Shown: positions 40,733 through 49,257 of the stretch, piece after piece | Numbering within the stretch: position 1 is the stretch's first letter | How the letters are laid out: the number at the start of each line of letters is the position of its first letter | Origin: Pelagicoccus albus | GTDB taxonomy: Bacteria; Verrucomicrobiota; Verrucomicrobiia; Opitutales; Opitutaceae | Assembly (NCBI RefSeq): GCF_014230145.1 | Contig: NZ_JACHVC010000006.1 | Coordinates: 310,001-374,000, forward strand | DNA: 64,000 nt | Direction: 5' to 3' | The notes under the pieces: generated by a model | What the model saw: the letters and a program-made list of their open reading frames with translations, nothing else | The model's database searches: none | Told to the model about the DNA's origin: nothing | Translations under genes and position numbers: made by a program

Positions 40733-41854
40733 ATGGCGTCTCCTTCTAAAATCAGCGTGATGATTGTCGACGATTCGTCGACGGCGAGGCGCATTCTTAC
40801 GGACATCGTCAACCGCGGGCAGAACATGGAAGTCACTTCCACTGCCCAAGATCCGTTCCAAGCGGTGGCGGAACTGAAGCGGAACACGCCTGACGTAATG
40901 ATTCTGGATGTCGAGATGCCACGCATGGACGGCATAACCTTCCTCAAGAAACTCATGATCCAGCACCCAATGCCGGTGATCATGTGTTCCAGTCACACGG
41001 AGGAAGGGTCTCGCGCTTCAGTGGAGTGTCTGGAAAACGGGGCAATAGACATCATTGCCAAGCCGAGAGCTGCGACTAAGGAAGTGATGCATGAACTGGA
41101 AATGCGTATCCACGATGTCATACGCTCCGCGGCGATTGCCCGTTTTCGATCCCGTTCGGGCAGCATGATATCCAGTCGGCCCGACCATCGACCTCCGCCT
41201 GCTCCCATAACGCCGCGAGCCAAACTTTCCCCTGATGAAGTTTTGCCGCCACTGCGAAGCGGCGTCGCTCAAGCTCCTATTACCCCATCCAAAATAATAG
41301 CTATCGGCGCATCCACCGGAGGCACGGATGCGATTAAAGTTTTCTTGGATGCTATGCCGGCGAATTCGCCTGGAGTGGTGATCGTTCAGCATATGCCTGA
41401 AGGTTTCACCGCGTCCTTTGCCAGCCGTCTAGACTCTAGCAGTCCTATGAAGGTGAGAGAGGCACGCAACGGAGATGTGGTGGAAAACGGAGTCGCTTTG
41501 GTAGCTCCCGGTTCGCACCACATGATGCTTCGTAGGTCAGGGAATCGCTACACGGTGGAAGTTCGCGATGGTCCCTTGGTCAGCAGGCACCGTCCTTCTG
41601 TTGATATCCTTTTCCGATCCGTCGCCCAGAGTGCGGGTAAAAACGCGGTGGGAGTCATAATGACCGGCATGGGAGATGATGGAGCCACCTGTATGAAGGA
41701 GCTGCGCGACTCGGGAGCATTCACAATCGCTCAAGATAGGGAGTCTTGCGTAGTCTTTGGCATGCCAAACGAAGCCATCAAGCACGGCGGCGTTTGCGAA
41801 ACGCTGCCTTTGGACAAGATCTCGGCTCGAGTCCTGGCGAAAATCACCCGCTAA
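40733..41854 (+). CDS. cheB: Chemotaxis-type protein-glutamate methylesterase CheB
   Basis: A 373-residue two-domain CheB. The receiver domain (about 6-125) has acidic DDSSTARR, phospho-acceptor Asp in MILDVEMPRMDG and Lys in IAKPRA. A Pro-rich linker follows (about 140-180). The methylesterase domain has the catalytic Ser in IGASTGGTDA, His in QHMPEGFT and Asp in MTGMGDDGA. CheB removes methyl groups from chemoreceptor Glu residues. No cheA, cheR, cheW or receptor gene lies in this window, so it is an orphan here, perhaps serving a distant chemosensory cluster. Confidence 0.95.
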   Translation: MASPSKISVMIVDDSSTARRILTDIVNRGQNMEVTSTAQDPFQAVAELKRNTPDVMILDVEMPRMDGITFLKKLMIQHPMPVIMCSSHTEEGSRASVECLENGAIDIIAKPRAATKEVMHELEMRIHDVIRSAAIARFRSRSGSMISSRPDHRPPPAPITPRAKLSPDEVLPPLRSGVAQAPITPSKIIAIGASTGGTDAIKVFLDAMPANSPGVVIVQHMPEGFTASFASRLDSSSPMKVREARNGDVVENGVALVAPGSHHMMLRRSGNRYTVEVRDGPLVSRHRPSVDILFRSVAQSAGKNAVGVIMTGMGDDGATCMKELRDSGAFTIAQDRESCVVFGMPNEAIKHGGVCETLPLDKISARVLAKITR

Positions 41855-41939
41855 CCAAAACCGCGAGATCGCGGCCAATCCTAACTTGCCTGCTTGGGGT
41901 GACAAAAAGGGGCTGGATGTGATAAATCCAAGTATACCG

Positions 41940-42482
41940 ATGAATCCAAATTTTGCTCACAGTCAGGCCCACTCTCGCCAAGCGTTTACGCTGCTAGAGA
42001 TTGTTACGGTCATGGTTGTTCTGAGCATCCTCGTATCGGTGAGTCTGGGCTTCTTGCTGAATAGTCGCGAAGGAGCTAGGGTCAGTCGGGCGGAAGCGGA
42101 CATGCAAGTCATCCAGCAAGGATTGGAGAAGTATCGAGCTCGATTTGGGGACTACCCAAGAATTCCGACGGAGTATGTTGGTCTAGGTGATGTGGATACA
42201 AAGGAAGAATACCTTTTAAACGCCTTGTTCGGTCGCATCGGACCAGCCCATCAAGCGGTATCTGACCTGCCAGTTATGTTGAATTCCGCGATACTTGAGT
42301 ACGCCAATAAAGGTTTGCCTATATCAGAGTTGCAGTCGAATTGGATCGTAGATCCATGGGGGGAGGCTTACTTTTACGATTACCAACCTGATTCAGATGA
42401 GTGGGTGAAGTTTGGATACGAACTTTACTCAGCAGGACCCGACGGAGAATTTGACACGGAGGATGATATTCTAGCTCCATGA
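41940..42482 (+). CDS. Type II secretion pseudopilin, GspG-like
   Basis: A 180-residue pseudopilin. A short leader with many polar residues precedes the prepilin site RQAFTLLEIVTVMVVLSILV, where the Phe-Thr-Leu-Leu-Glu core includes the conserved Glu five residues after cleavage. The rest resembles GspG: YRARFGDYPRIPTEY, LQSNWIVDPWGEAYFYDY and the C-terminal YSAGPDGEFDTEDDI, which provides the calcium-binding GspG loop. The ATG at 41940 fits the usual leader length; the open frame continues further upstream into cheB. It overlaps the next gene by ATGA. Confidence 0.88.
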   Translation: MNPNFAHSQAHSRQAFTLLEIVTVMVVLSILVSVSLGFLLNSREGARVSRAEADMQVIQQGLEKYRARFGDYPRIPTEYVGLGDVDTKEEYLLNALFGRIGPAHQAVSDLPVMLNSAILEYANKGLPISELQSNWIVDPWGEAYFYDYQPDSDEWVKFGYELYSAGPDGEFDTEDDILAP

Positions 42483-43195
42483 AAGGTCGGCTAAAATCAG
42501 GATTCACGCTCTTCGAACTTTTGGTGACACTGACGGTTATTACCGTCATCGCGGCGGCAGGTTTTCTGTCAATTGCTCGCGGCACGGATGAGCGGTCTTT
42601 GGAGAAGGCGGCCGATATGCTCCATTCCATGGTACGAATAGCCCGCACTCAGGCCATCACGAATGGCGTCCACTCTCGGTTGATTATTAGTTTGGACCAA
42701 AGTGATGCGAGTTCCTATCTTAGAAAGGTCGGCGTTGTCATTGAAGCGTCGGATCAAGGTTACTGGAAAGCAGTCGAACGGGGAGTTGTTTTGCCAGAGG
42801 GGGTATACGTGGTACCCCAATCCGGCTCGGTAAGCTTTACGAGCGATTGGCCGGCAACGGGTCGCAGGTCGATTTACCGGAAAACGAATACTGAATCTGA
42901 CGACTCCGCGATCTACGATTACGAATACCCTTTGCAAGATGAAGTAAGCGAAGATTCGGGGACGAGTTGGCTGTGTATTCAATTTTCCCCTAATGGTAGG
43001 CTGTCGAGCGCAGAGTGGGGAGGTGGTGGATTGGTCCCGGTTTCCAACCAGCTAGTACTTGCGAAAGGGAACTGGGATGGCAGCAAGGTGGCTTTTCGAT
43101 CAGCGGCGGATTTTATCGCCATAGCTTTCAAGCAAAGCGGTTCCAGCTATCAGACTCAAGAAACGGAGCTAGTGGATGATGAGGTTGAAAGCTAG
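42479..43195 (+). CDS. Pseudopilin (GspH-like; Verru_Chthon cassette member, probably type D)
   Basis: A 238-residue protein with a minimal prepilin leader MKGRLKSG and the motif FTLFELLVTLTVITVIAAAGF. The soluble part begins DERSLEKAADMLHSMVRIARTQAITNG in outline, matching the early helix of GspH-type minor pseudopilins. It starts within an ATGA overlap and its 3' end overlaps the following gene by 20 bp, so translation is coupled. Assignment to a lettered cassette family is from size and order only. Confidence 0.82.
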   Translation: MKGRLKSGFTLFELLVTLTVITVIAAAGFLSIARGTDERSLEKAADMLHSMVRIARTQAITNGVHSRLIISLDQSDASSYLRKVGVVIEASDQGYWKAVERGVVLPEGVYVVPQSGSVSFTSDWPATGRRSIYRKTNTESDDSAIYDYEYPLQDEVSEDSGTSWLCIQFSPNGRLSSAEWGGGGLVPVSNQLVLAKGNWDGSKVAFRSAADFIAIAFKQSGSSYQTQETELVDDEVES

Positions 43196-43658
43196 GATTG
43201 TCGCTAAGGAAGCCTTCTCATTGATCGAGGTGATCGTAGCCCTGGCAATGTTGGCGTTGATCGCCATCCCTGCGGTTGGCTTGGCGACGATGGCGGTGGG
43301 GCAGAGTAAAGCGCAGCTAACGGTAGGTAAGGCCTCGGCACTAAAAACAAAAATAGACGTAGCGCTAAGGGCTTTAGATACGATCGGGAGTTTCGATATT
43401 TTGACTGCTGAGTCGAACCTAACTGGAGTGCTTCTTGAGATGATGGCTAGCGAGGACCTGCGCTACATCGAGTCCAGTGGCGGCGGCTATGACGCTGAGA
43501 ATGATCAGTATTATCGTATCCTCGTGAAGGAGCCGGAAAATTACGATTATGATTCCACTCTGCCTTATCGTTTAGTGGTCTATGAAGTATCCTGGCCAAA
43601 TAACTCGGAAGATGAGCAACGCAACCAGATGCATTTTAGCTCCGTATTCAGAAAATGA
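43176..43658 (+). CDS. Pseudopilin (GspI-like; Verru_Chthon cassette member, probably type B)
   Basis: A 160-residue protein with the prepilin motif AFSLIEVIVALAMLALIAIPAVG, whose Glu five residues into the mature form is typical. A small soluble domain follows (LPYRLVVYEVSWPN). The start codon is ATGATG at 43176-43181 and overlaps the upstream gene by 17-20 bp. It overlaps the next gene by 4 bp. Its size and position between the GspH-like and GspJ-like genes match a GspI role. Confidence 0.82.
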   Translation: MMRLKARIVAKEAFSLIEVIVALAMLALIAIPAVGLATMAVGQSKAQLTVGKASALKTKIDVALRALDTIGSFDILTAESNLTGVLLEMMASEDLRYIESSGGGYDAENDQYYRILVKEPENYDYDSTLPYRLVVYEVSWPNNSEDEQRNQMHFSSVFRK

Positions 43659-44605
43659 ATAGAGCGAGTAAACAGGCTGGTTTTACCTTGTTTGAACTGA
43701 TTGTTTCTTTAGCGATCACCTCGGTGATTGCTTTGTTCGTTTTCTCGTTCGCAACCAATCTCGCTAAGCTTTGGCGGCATACGGAGGGTAGTGTAGGTAC
43801 TGAACTGGATACGCAAATTGCCTTAGACACGATCGCTGGGGATTTGGAATCTGCGTTCTTTGCGGAGAGAGGGGTGCCTATGTTTGCGGTATCTTCTATT
43901 TCAAAGACCGGAGGAGATCTCTACAATTACGACTTTTCAGGCAGATGGGTCAATGTGTCAGCCGAGGGTGCTGGGCGTCCGGCGGAAGTGCACTTCGATC
44001 CCGAGAACCATCATTATGGCTGGGCGGGTTCATGGCTGCGTTTCTTCACAGCTTCACCTACCTTCAATGCGGTAGGCTATCAGATTATAAGGCGTCCAGC
44101 GTTTTCAGATTCAAACGTATCCAGCTATCTCTTGCATCGGTCTCTTATCCGAATGGATCGGACTTTAGAAGGTGGCTTCGATATTTCACTCGGCGAATAC
44201 GCAATCGGCACCACATCCAGTGCCCTTGAAAGTCCGAGGCTTGATGCGGTTATCCTCGAAGACGTAATCGATTTTGGTGTAAGGCTCTATGTATTCGAAG
44301 ACAGCTTTCCGGGAAATGAGGATTCTCCGAGAGGCTTGAGGCTGATCTTTCCGGCCAACGGAAGTGGCGTTCTGTCGGACTCTTACCGTGAACATTTAGC
44401 GAGCACTGCTTATGGAAATGACTACTCGATTCGTTATCCCGATGTGATCGAAGTGTTCGTCCGAGTATTAGATGACGTGGGTGCGGACCTTCTTCGTCAA
44501 AGCGAAGACGGGGAGGGACTGCTCACTTACGAGGAGATTGTGGAGGATCATGCCAGAGTGTATTCCCGTATGATCAGACGGCGGGGTAAAGGAGTAGGCG
44601 GATGA
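43655..44605 (+). CDS. Pseudopilin (GspJ-like; Verru_Chthon cassette member, probably type C)
   Basis: A 316-residue protein with leader MNRASKQAG and prepilin motif FTLFELIVSLAITSVIALFVF. A large soluble domain follows, with ELDTQIALDTIAGDLESAFF and later LRLIFPANGSG and PDVIEVFVRVLDDVGADLL. Its larger size and the early helix are GspJ-like. Four-base overlaps at both ends show tight coupling in the cluster. Confidence 0.82.
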   Translation: MNRASKQAGFTLFELIVSLAITSVIALFVFSFATNLAKLWRHTEGSVGTELDTQIALDTIAGDLESAFFAERGVPMFAVSSISKTGGDLYNYDFSGRWVNVSAEGAGRPAEVHFDPENHHYGWAGSWLRFFTASPTFNAVGYQIIRRPAFSDSNVSSYLLHRSLIRMDRTLEGGFDISLGEYAIGTTSSALESPRLDAVILEDVIDFGVRLYVFEDSFPGNEDSPRGLRLIFPANGSGVLSDSYREHLASTAYGNDYSIRYPDVIEVFVRVLDDVGADLLRQSEDGEGLLTYEEIVEDHARVYSRMIRRRGKGVGG

Positions 44606-47600
44606 TGAAAAGATTGGAGAGTCTGTTCTCATACCAGAAGACGTCGGGCCGTTCTCGTCGTGGCTTTGCCATTATTTTGGTAGCCGCCTTGGCAGGGCTC
44701 GTCTTTCTACTTGGGGCCTCGCTTGTCGTTGTTTCTAGACTACAGACTGCTTCGGCCAACTACGATCAGCGAGTCCGTTTAGCGAGAGAGAATGCTCTGG
44801 CGGCTATGGATATGGCGATTGCCGAATTGCAAGCCAGTATGGGGCCAGATCGCTCCGTCTCTTATTATGCGGACGTGTATCGGAGCAATACATCGGATGA
44901 TTTCAAATCTCCCTCTGCCGATGCGGAAGGAGGTCTTTCCCAAGCGTTTTGGACGGCAGCCAACGATGTCTCCGGAACCGAACGATGGCTGGTAACGCGA
45001 CCTATCGACAGCGATTTCAATGGAGCGGACGCGGGGGATGCTGCAGATCCTTTGTCTGACGATTACGAGGCCTCGGTTGTTTTGTTAGGAGAAGGGACTC
45101 TGGGAGATTCTGCCGAGGAGCTAGGGGTAAGCGTGCCTAAAGAACGAATACATATGGACTCGGTCGAGGGCTTTACGGATTCGCGAGCAATTGGTAGCTA
45201 TGCCTTTTGGGTAGGCGACTTAGGAACAAAGGCAAGCTATGCACTCTATGATCAGACTGATGAGGCTTTGTTGGACGAGGATTATGATTATACTACCTCG
45301 CGTCGGCACCGCCTCAGATGGTTACGCCTAACGAAGCCAGCGATTGATGGGACGACTTCGGTCGATTTGGTGGATACGGATTACGAAGGCGTTGGTACCT
45401 ACAGCGATGGTACCTCTTTGCCCACTAATCCTGAACGTATAGACGTTTTTGGAAGCGATCTGCAGTTTCGCGAACGATTTGGCTCCAGCGATGAACCAGA
45501 GCGTTATTTAGATGGTTTAACACAGGCCGAATTCGAGAGCTATTTTCAGGATTTTACTCCGCTATCCCGTGGGTTGGTGATTGATTCGGAATCGGGCGGT
45601 TTTCGCAAGGATCTGTCTTTGCTAGTCCAAACTTCGGATACTGATTATGATGAGCAGTTGCTGCCCTACGCAGCCTTGGGGCGTGCATTGATGCCTTCGT
45701 CAATGGGGGTTGTGCAGAACGTCTATCCAATTCGAGGAGATGGGTCGACTGAATACAGCGATCACCGTTTTGTGGAAGGGCAAGAGGTCCTTACGCGTTC
45801 GATAAGCCCTATCATCACAGAGTTTAATTTGAACTACTCGGTTTATTTAAGCCAGGTGACGCCTACTGGAAACGAATATAGAATTTATGTTTCGGTGGCC
45901 GCATGGCTCGAATTATGGAACCCCTTCGCGAGTCCTATAGGTCTAGGAGCAGGGCGTCTGCTGGTGGAAGTCTCTGGCCTACCAGAGTTGTCTGTAGGCC
46001 TGGAAAACACTGCGAGTGAGATTAAGAGGGTTCAGTTGACAGATCCTCTAGCGGAGAGTGATCCAGGTTCATTCGTTTTCGCTATCGAGAATTTTGGAAA
46101 TAATGAGACAGATTTACGACCGGGACAAGTAACTGCATACTCTGGTCCAGAAGATGGAGCCTCCGGTGTTGTAGGTTCTTCTTATGACTTAGCTTGGGGA
46201 CCTGAGTATGTGGGCAGCGATGACAGAGTTGTTTTCGACTTAGGAACGGTAGAGCTTTCAGAAACCCCGTCCACCCTCGTTTTGAATTTTGCAGATGGCA
46301 GTGAATTTGTAGAAGCAGCGTTGGAGGTGGACTTGTTTTTGGAGGACGAATCGGGAGAACAGTTTCTCCAAGCGTACACATTGGAGCATAATTTCTCTTT
46401 AGATAGTTTCGTTCACAATGACCCGACCTCTGAAGGCAAACCAGTCTTTGGGTTTGGTTGGGAGATTTCGGATTCAGTGTTTGATCCGGCTTCTGGGTAC
46501 GATCCCTTCGCAACGGAACCGATTGAATCCGCGTTTCTTACGGATCCTGGATCTGGAGGAAGCACAGATTCTTATGCTTATCGTGATGCCAATGGGTCCG
46601 GAGAGTCTGGATACGCAGGAAGCGACCACATTTTAGGCTTCAATCCCCTCGACAAGGCTTCATTTGAAAATCCAGCTTTATACATCGATAGCAGCGATTT
46701 GGACGTACCCGTTTCGCCCCTGCCGAAGCAGGAGCTCGTTTCAGTTTATCTTCTTTCTGGAGCCTCTTCTGGCCCCGGATCTTTGCTTTCGCTAGGGGAT
46801 GTGGGCAACTCCTTCAATTATCTGATGGATGAGTTTTTCTTTTCCACGATCCCGCAGAATCTCAGCCCACTCGACGATGAACTGATTTTGCCAAATACCG
46901 GTTATGTACCCAAGGCAGATGCTGTGCTGAGCGATTTGCTTCCGGATATCGACTCAGTAGCCGAGCCTTTGGAAATTCCGGCTTCCAGCTTGGAAATAGA
47001 AGGCATGTTCAATGTTCACTCTACCTCGATCGACGCTTGGGCGTCGTTATTGAAAGGATACAAATCCAGCGAGCTAGGTAACTGGAGTGTCCTATTTGGA
47101 GATGATAAATATCTCTTCTTTAATTGGCCGCTTGGAGGTGAAGATTGTTTTGCCCTCGTTGAAGATGAAGATGAAGTACCTGACACCGGCTCGGCGGATG
47201 CGATTCGAGCGAGCTTCAAGCAGAACGTTGTCGCTTTGACGGAAGTCCAAGTGGATGCCTTAGCAGAGGCGATCGTTTCACGTATCCGAGAATACATGCA
47301 ATCCGGAGCCGGCCCGTTTCGCTCCTTGCAGGAATTTGCGGATTCCGGTGTGCTCTCGACCGCGATTGCGGATTTGGACCTCAACGAGGAATGGGTGGTC
47401 GAGGGAAGTCCGGCGGAGTTCAGGCAATCTACGATTTTCAATATGATCGGGCCCTACCTCTCGGTGCGCAGCGACACTTTTTTGATTCGGGCGTACGGCG
47501 ATGCGGTTGATCCTTCCGATGAAGAAAGAGTCTGGGCTAGAGCGTATTGCGAAGCGATTTTGCAGAGGAGCTCCGAAGAGCTCGATGACTCGAATCTGGG

Positions 47601-47652
47601 CAGGAAATTTGAAGTGGTGGCGTTTCGATGGCTTTCGCCCTCTGAAATATGA
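44602..47652 (+). CDS. Large GspK/PilX-like protein (Verru_Chthon cassette protein A type)
   Basis: A 1016-residue protein anchored by one N-terminal helix (RRGFAIILVAALAGLVFLLG, about residues 19-40). The Ser-rich early region RLQTASANYDQRVRLARENALAAM is usual in PilX and GspK relatives. There is no canonical Glu5 prepilin site, as in GspK. The large, acidic, mostly beta-rich body (about 100-900) has Ser-, Gly- and Asp-rich repeats. The C-terminal part carries helical GspK-like features (AEAIVSRIREYMQSGAGPF, SLQEFADSGVL). It is by far the largest gene of the cluster. Its molecular function is unknown; it probably caps the pseudopilus. Confidence 0.82.
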   Translation: MMKRLESLFSYQKTSGRSRRGFAIILVAALAGLVFLLGASLVVVSRLQTASANYDQRVRLARENALAAMDMAIAELQASMGPDRSVSYYADVYRSNTSDDFKSPSADAEGGLSQAFWTAANDVSGTERWLVTRPIDSDFNGADAGDAADPLSDDYEASVVLLGEGTLGDSAEELGVSVPKERIHMDSVEGFTDSRAIGSYAFWVGDLGTKASYALYDQTDEALLDEDYDYTTSRRHRLRWLRLTKPAIDGTTSVDLVDTDYEGVGTYSDGTSLPTNPERIDVFGSDLQFRERFGSSDEPERYLDGLTQAEFESYFQDFTPLSRGLVIDSESGGFRKDLSLLVQTSDTDYDEQLLPYAALGRALMPSSMGVVQNVYPIRGDGSTEYSDHRFVEGQEVLTRSISPIITEFNLNYSVYLSQVTPTGNEYRIYVSVAAWLELWNPFASPIGLGAGRLLVEVSGLPELSVGLENTASEIKRVQLTDPLAESDPGSFVFAIENFGNNETDLRPGQVTAYSGPEDGASGVVGSSYDLAWGPEYVGSDDRVVFDLGTVELSETPSTLVLNFADGSEFVEAALEVDLFLEDESGEQFLQAYTLEHNFSLDSFVHNDPTSEGKPVFGFGWEISDSVFDPASGYDPFATEPIESAFLTDPGSGGSTDSYAYRDANGSGESGYAGSDHILGFNPLDKASFENPALYIDSSDLDVPVSPLPKQELVSVYLLSGASSGPGSLLSLGDVGNSFNYLMDEFFFSTIPQNLSPLDDELILPNTGYVPKADAVLSDLLPDIDSVAEPLEIPASSLEIEGMFNVHSTSIDAWASLLKGYKSSELGNWSVLFGDDKYLFFNWPLGGEDCFALVEDEDEVPDTGSADAIRASFKQNVVALTEVQVDALAEAIVSRIREYMQSGAGPFRSLQEFADSGVLSTAIADLDLNEEWVVEGSPAEFRQSTIFNMIGPYLSVRSDTFLIRAYGDAVDPSDEERVWARAYCEAILQRSSEELDDSNLGRKFEVVAFRWLSPSEI

Positions 47653-48335
47653 AGACCTGCTTTCAGCTGTTTTTCCCTATCTGGATTCTGATTTCTGCCC
47701 TATCTGTGAAAGGGCAGGAGGACGGAGCTGAATTTCGAGTCCTAGGGTTTGGAGATGGCTTTTTTGAAGGGATATGCTTCGAAAACGAGACCGAATCGGA
47801 GCCAACGGTCGTGGAGCTCGGATTTTATCCGGACCGAAGATCTCGCCTCTATCGCCTCGAGACGCGGCCGTTGTCGCTCGTTTTTTTCAGTGAAGAAGCT
47901 TCGAAAGATGGCAATCTCACGAGGGTTGAACTCGGTCGGGCAAGATGGCCCGCGGGGGCTGACAAAGCTTTGTTCGTGTTTTTCGAAACTTCCGATTTCG
48001 AGACTGCGGGAAAATACGAGATCCTTTCGGTCGATGAGTCGTCTGAAAAATGGAAAGCCGGTTCGGTACGGTTTCTCAACTTGAGCGGAGCGGAACTGGA
48101 GCTCAAACTGGGCGATGTTTCGGCCGTTTTGCCCGAGGATTTCTCGCCGATTTTCGACTTCGACCCCGATGTTTGGAGCGTTCTTCCCTTAAGTCTGCGA
48201 GTGAATTGGCAGGGAGAAAAACGCAGCGTTTATTCCAGCCAATACAGAGTCGACGGAAATCACCCTAAGCTCCTCCTGATCAAACCGCCACGGGAAGAAG
48301 GCTCGTTTCGGGTGAGAGTGCTGAATCTATGGTAA
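47649..48335 (+). CDS. Exported protein of unknown function, last gene of the pseudopilin cluster
   Basis: A 228-residue protein with a signal peptide (about 1-22, ending near VKGQ). The mature part is beta-rich and acidic with no transmembrane segment or enzymatic motif. It contains WKAGSVRFLNLSGAELELKLGD in outline and ends in RVRVLNLW. Its ATG overlaps the stop of the large GspK-like gene, so it belongs to the operon and probably to the same secretion or surface system. I recognise no family. Confidence 0.7.
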   Translation: MKTCFQLFFPIWILISALSVKGQEDGAEFRVLGFGDGFFEGICFENETESEPTVVELGFYPDRRSRLYRLETRPLSLVFFSEEASKDGNLTRVELGRARWPAGADKALFVFFETSDFETAGKYEILSVDESSEKWKAGSVRFLNLSGAELELKLGDVSAVLPEDFSPIFDFDPDVWSVLPLSLRVNWQGEKRSVYSSQYRVDGNHPKLLLIKPPREEGSFRVRVLNLW

Positions 48336-48450
48336 AAACAGTGAAAAATCGGCTGAGCGAATCTTGCAGGACTGAATGAGCGAGCGATAGGTGCCGATAG
48401 AGTAAGCTCTCTAGTGGATTAGGTTCTCCTAGGGAGTAAAGCCACGCTCC

Positions 48451-49257
48451 ATGAGTCAAAATTTCGAAACCAACCCCTCAGCTCTCTCAATCTCCGATCT
48501 CGCTTCGTCACAATGCCAAAACACCGCTTTGTCGATCGGCGAGGAATTCGCGTATCTGCACTCGGTCAAATCGGGTCGTCGGCTGGCGTTTTTTCTGCAT
48601 GGGACTCCCGGGCTATCCAAGGATTGGGATCTCGTGCTCAAAAAGCTGTCGGTCAGAGGGATCGAGAGCGACACGATTTCATTTGATCGTCCCGGGTTTG
48701 GAGACAATTCCGCGATCGTTCCGAATCAGGACTTTTCCACCCAAATCGAGAGTTTTGCCCGCTTGCTCGATGGAACAGGGAGCGAAGAGGAAAACCTCGT
48801 TTTGGTGGGGCACTCCTATGGAGCTGCTTTGGCGCTCGGTTTAGCGGACAAGCTGGTCGAGTCCGGCCGACTCTCCGGCATGGTTTTGATTTCAGGCGTT
48901 CTAAGCCCATTTGAGAAGCAACAACGTTGGTATCACCGCGCTTTGATTCAGTTTCCCATTTCGCTGTTCACTCCTGATCGTTTTTTGAAATCCGCCCAAG
49001 AGATGTCTGCTGTCAGCAAGCACCTCGCTCGCTTGGTTGAAGCTTGGGGCAGGTTCGATTTTCCAGTGACTTTTGTTCATGGAACGCGAGACCGACTGAT
49101 TCCCATGGCCAATTCTCAATTTGCTATGGATCGGCTTTCAGCGGGTAAACTAGTGGAAGTGGAGGGAGCTGGGCATGCTTTGCCCAAGACTCACGCGGCA
49201 TTGATCGCGGATGAAATCGTTTCGATTTTCAAAAGATTGGAGGCAGAAAATGTCTGA
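48451..49257 (+). CDS. Alpha/beta-hydrolase, cytoplasmic, coupled to mprF
   Basis: A 268-residue alpha/beta-hydrolase without an export signal. Oxyanion-hole region FFLHGTPGLSKDW, nucleophile elbow GHSYGAAL with Ser, Asp in GTRDRLIP and His in GAGHALPK make the triad complete. Its last 8 bp overlap the mprF start, so the two are very probably translated together. In other bacteria a hydrolase (AcvB/VirJ) encoded with MprF/LpiA removes the amino acid from aminoacyl phosphatidylglycerol. This protein is not an obvious VirJ homologue, so any parallel is inference. Confidence 0.83.
   Translation: MSQNFETNPSALSISDLASSQCQNTALSIGEEFAYLHSVKSGRRLAFFLHGTPGLSKDWDLVLKKLSVRGIESDTISFDRPGFGDNSAIVPNQDFSTQIESFARLLDGTGSEEENLVLVGHSYGAALALGLADKLVESGRLSGMVLISGVLSPFEKQQRWYHRALIQFPISLFTPDRFLKSAQEMSAVSKHLARLVEAWGRFDFPVTFVHGTRDRLIPMANSQFAMDRLSAGKLVEVEGAGHALPKTHAALIADEIVSIFKRLEAENV

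Noticed and set aside
41861-41874. CCGCGA-GA-TCGCGG inverted repeat after cheB
   Set aside because: Loop of only two bases and no T-run; neither a good terminator nor a clear operator.
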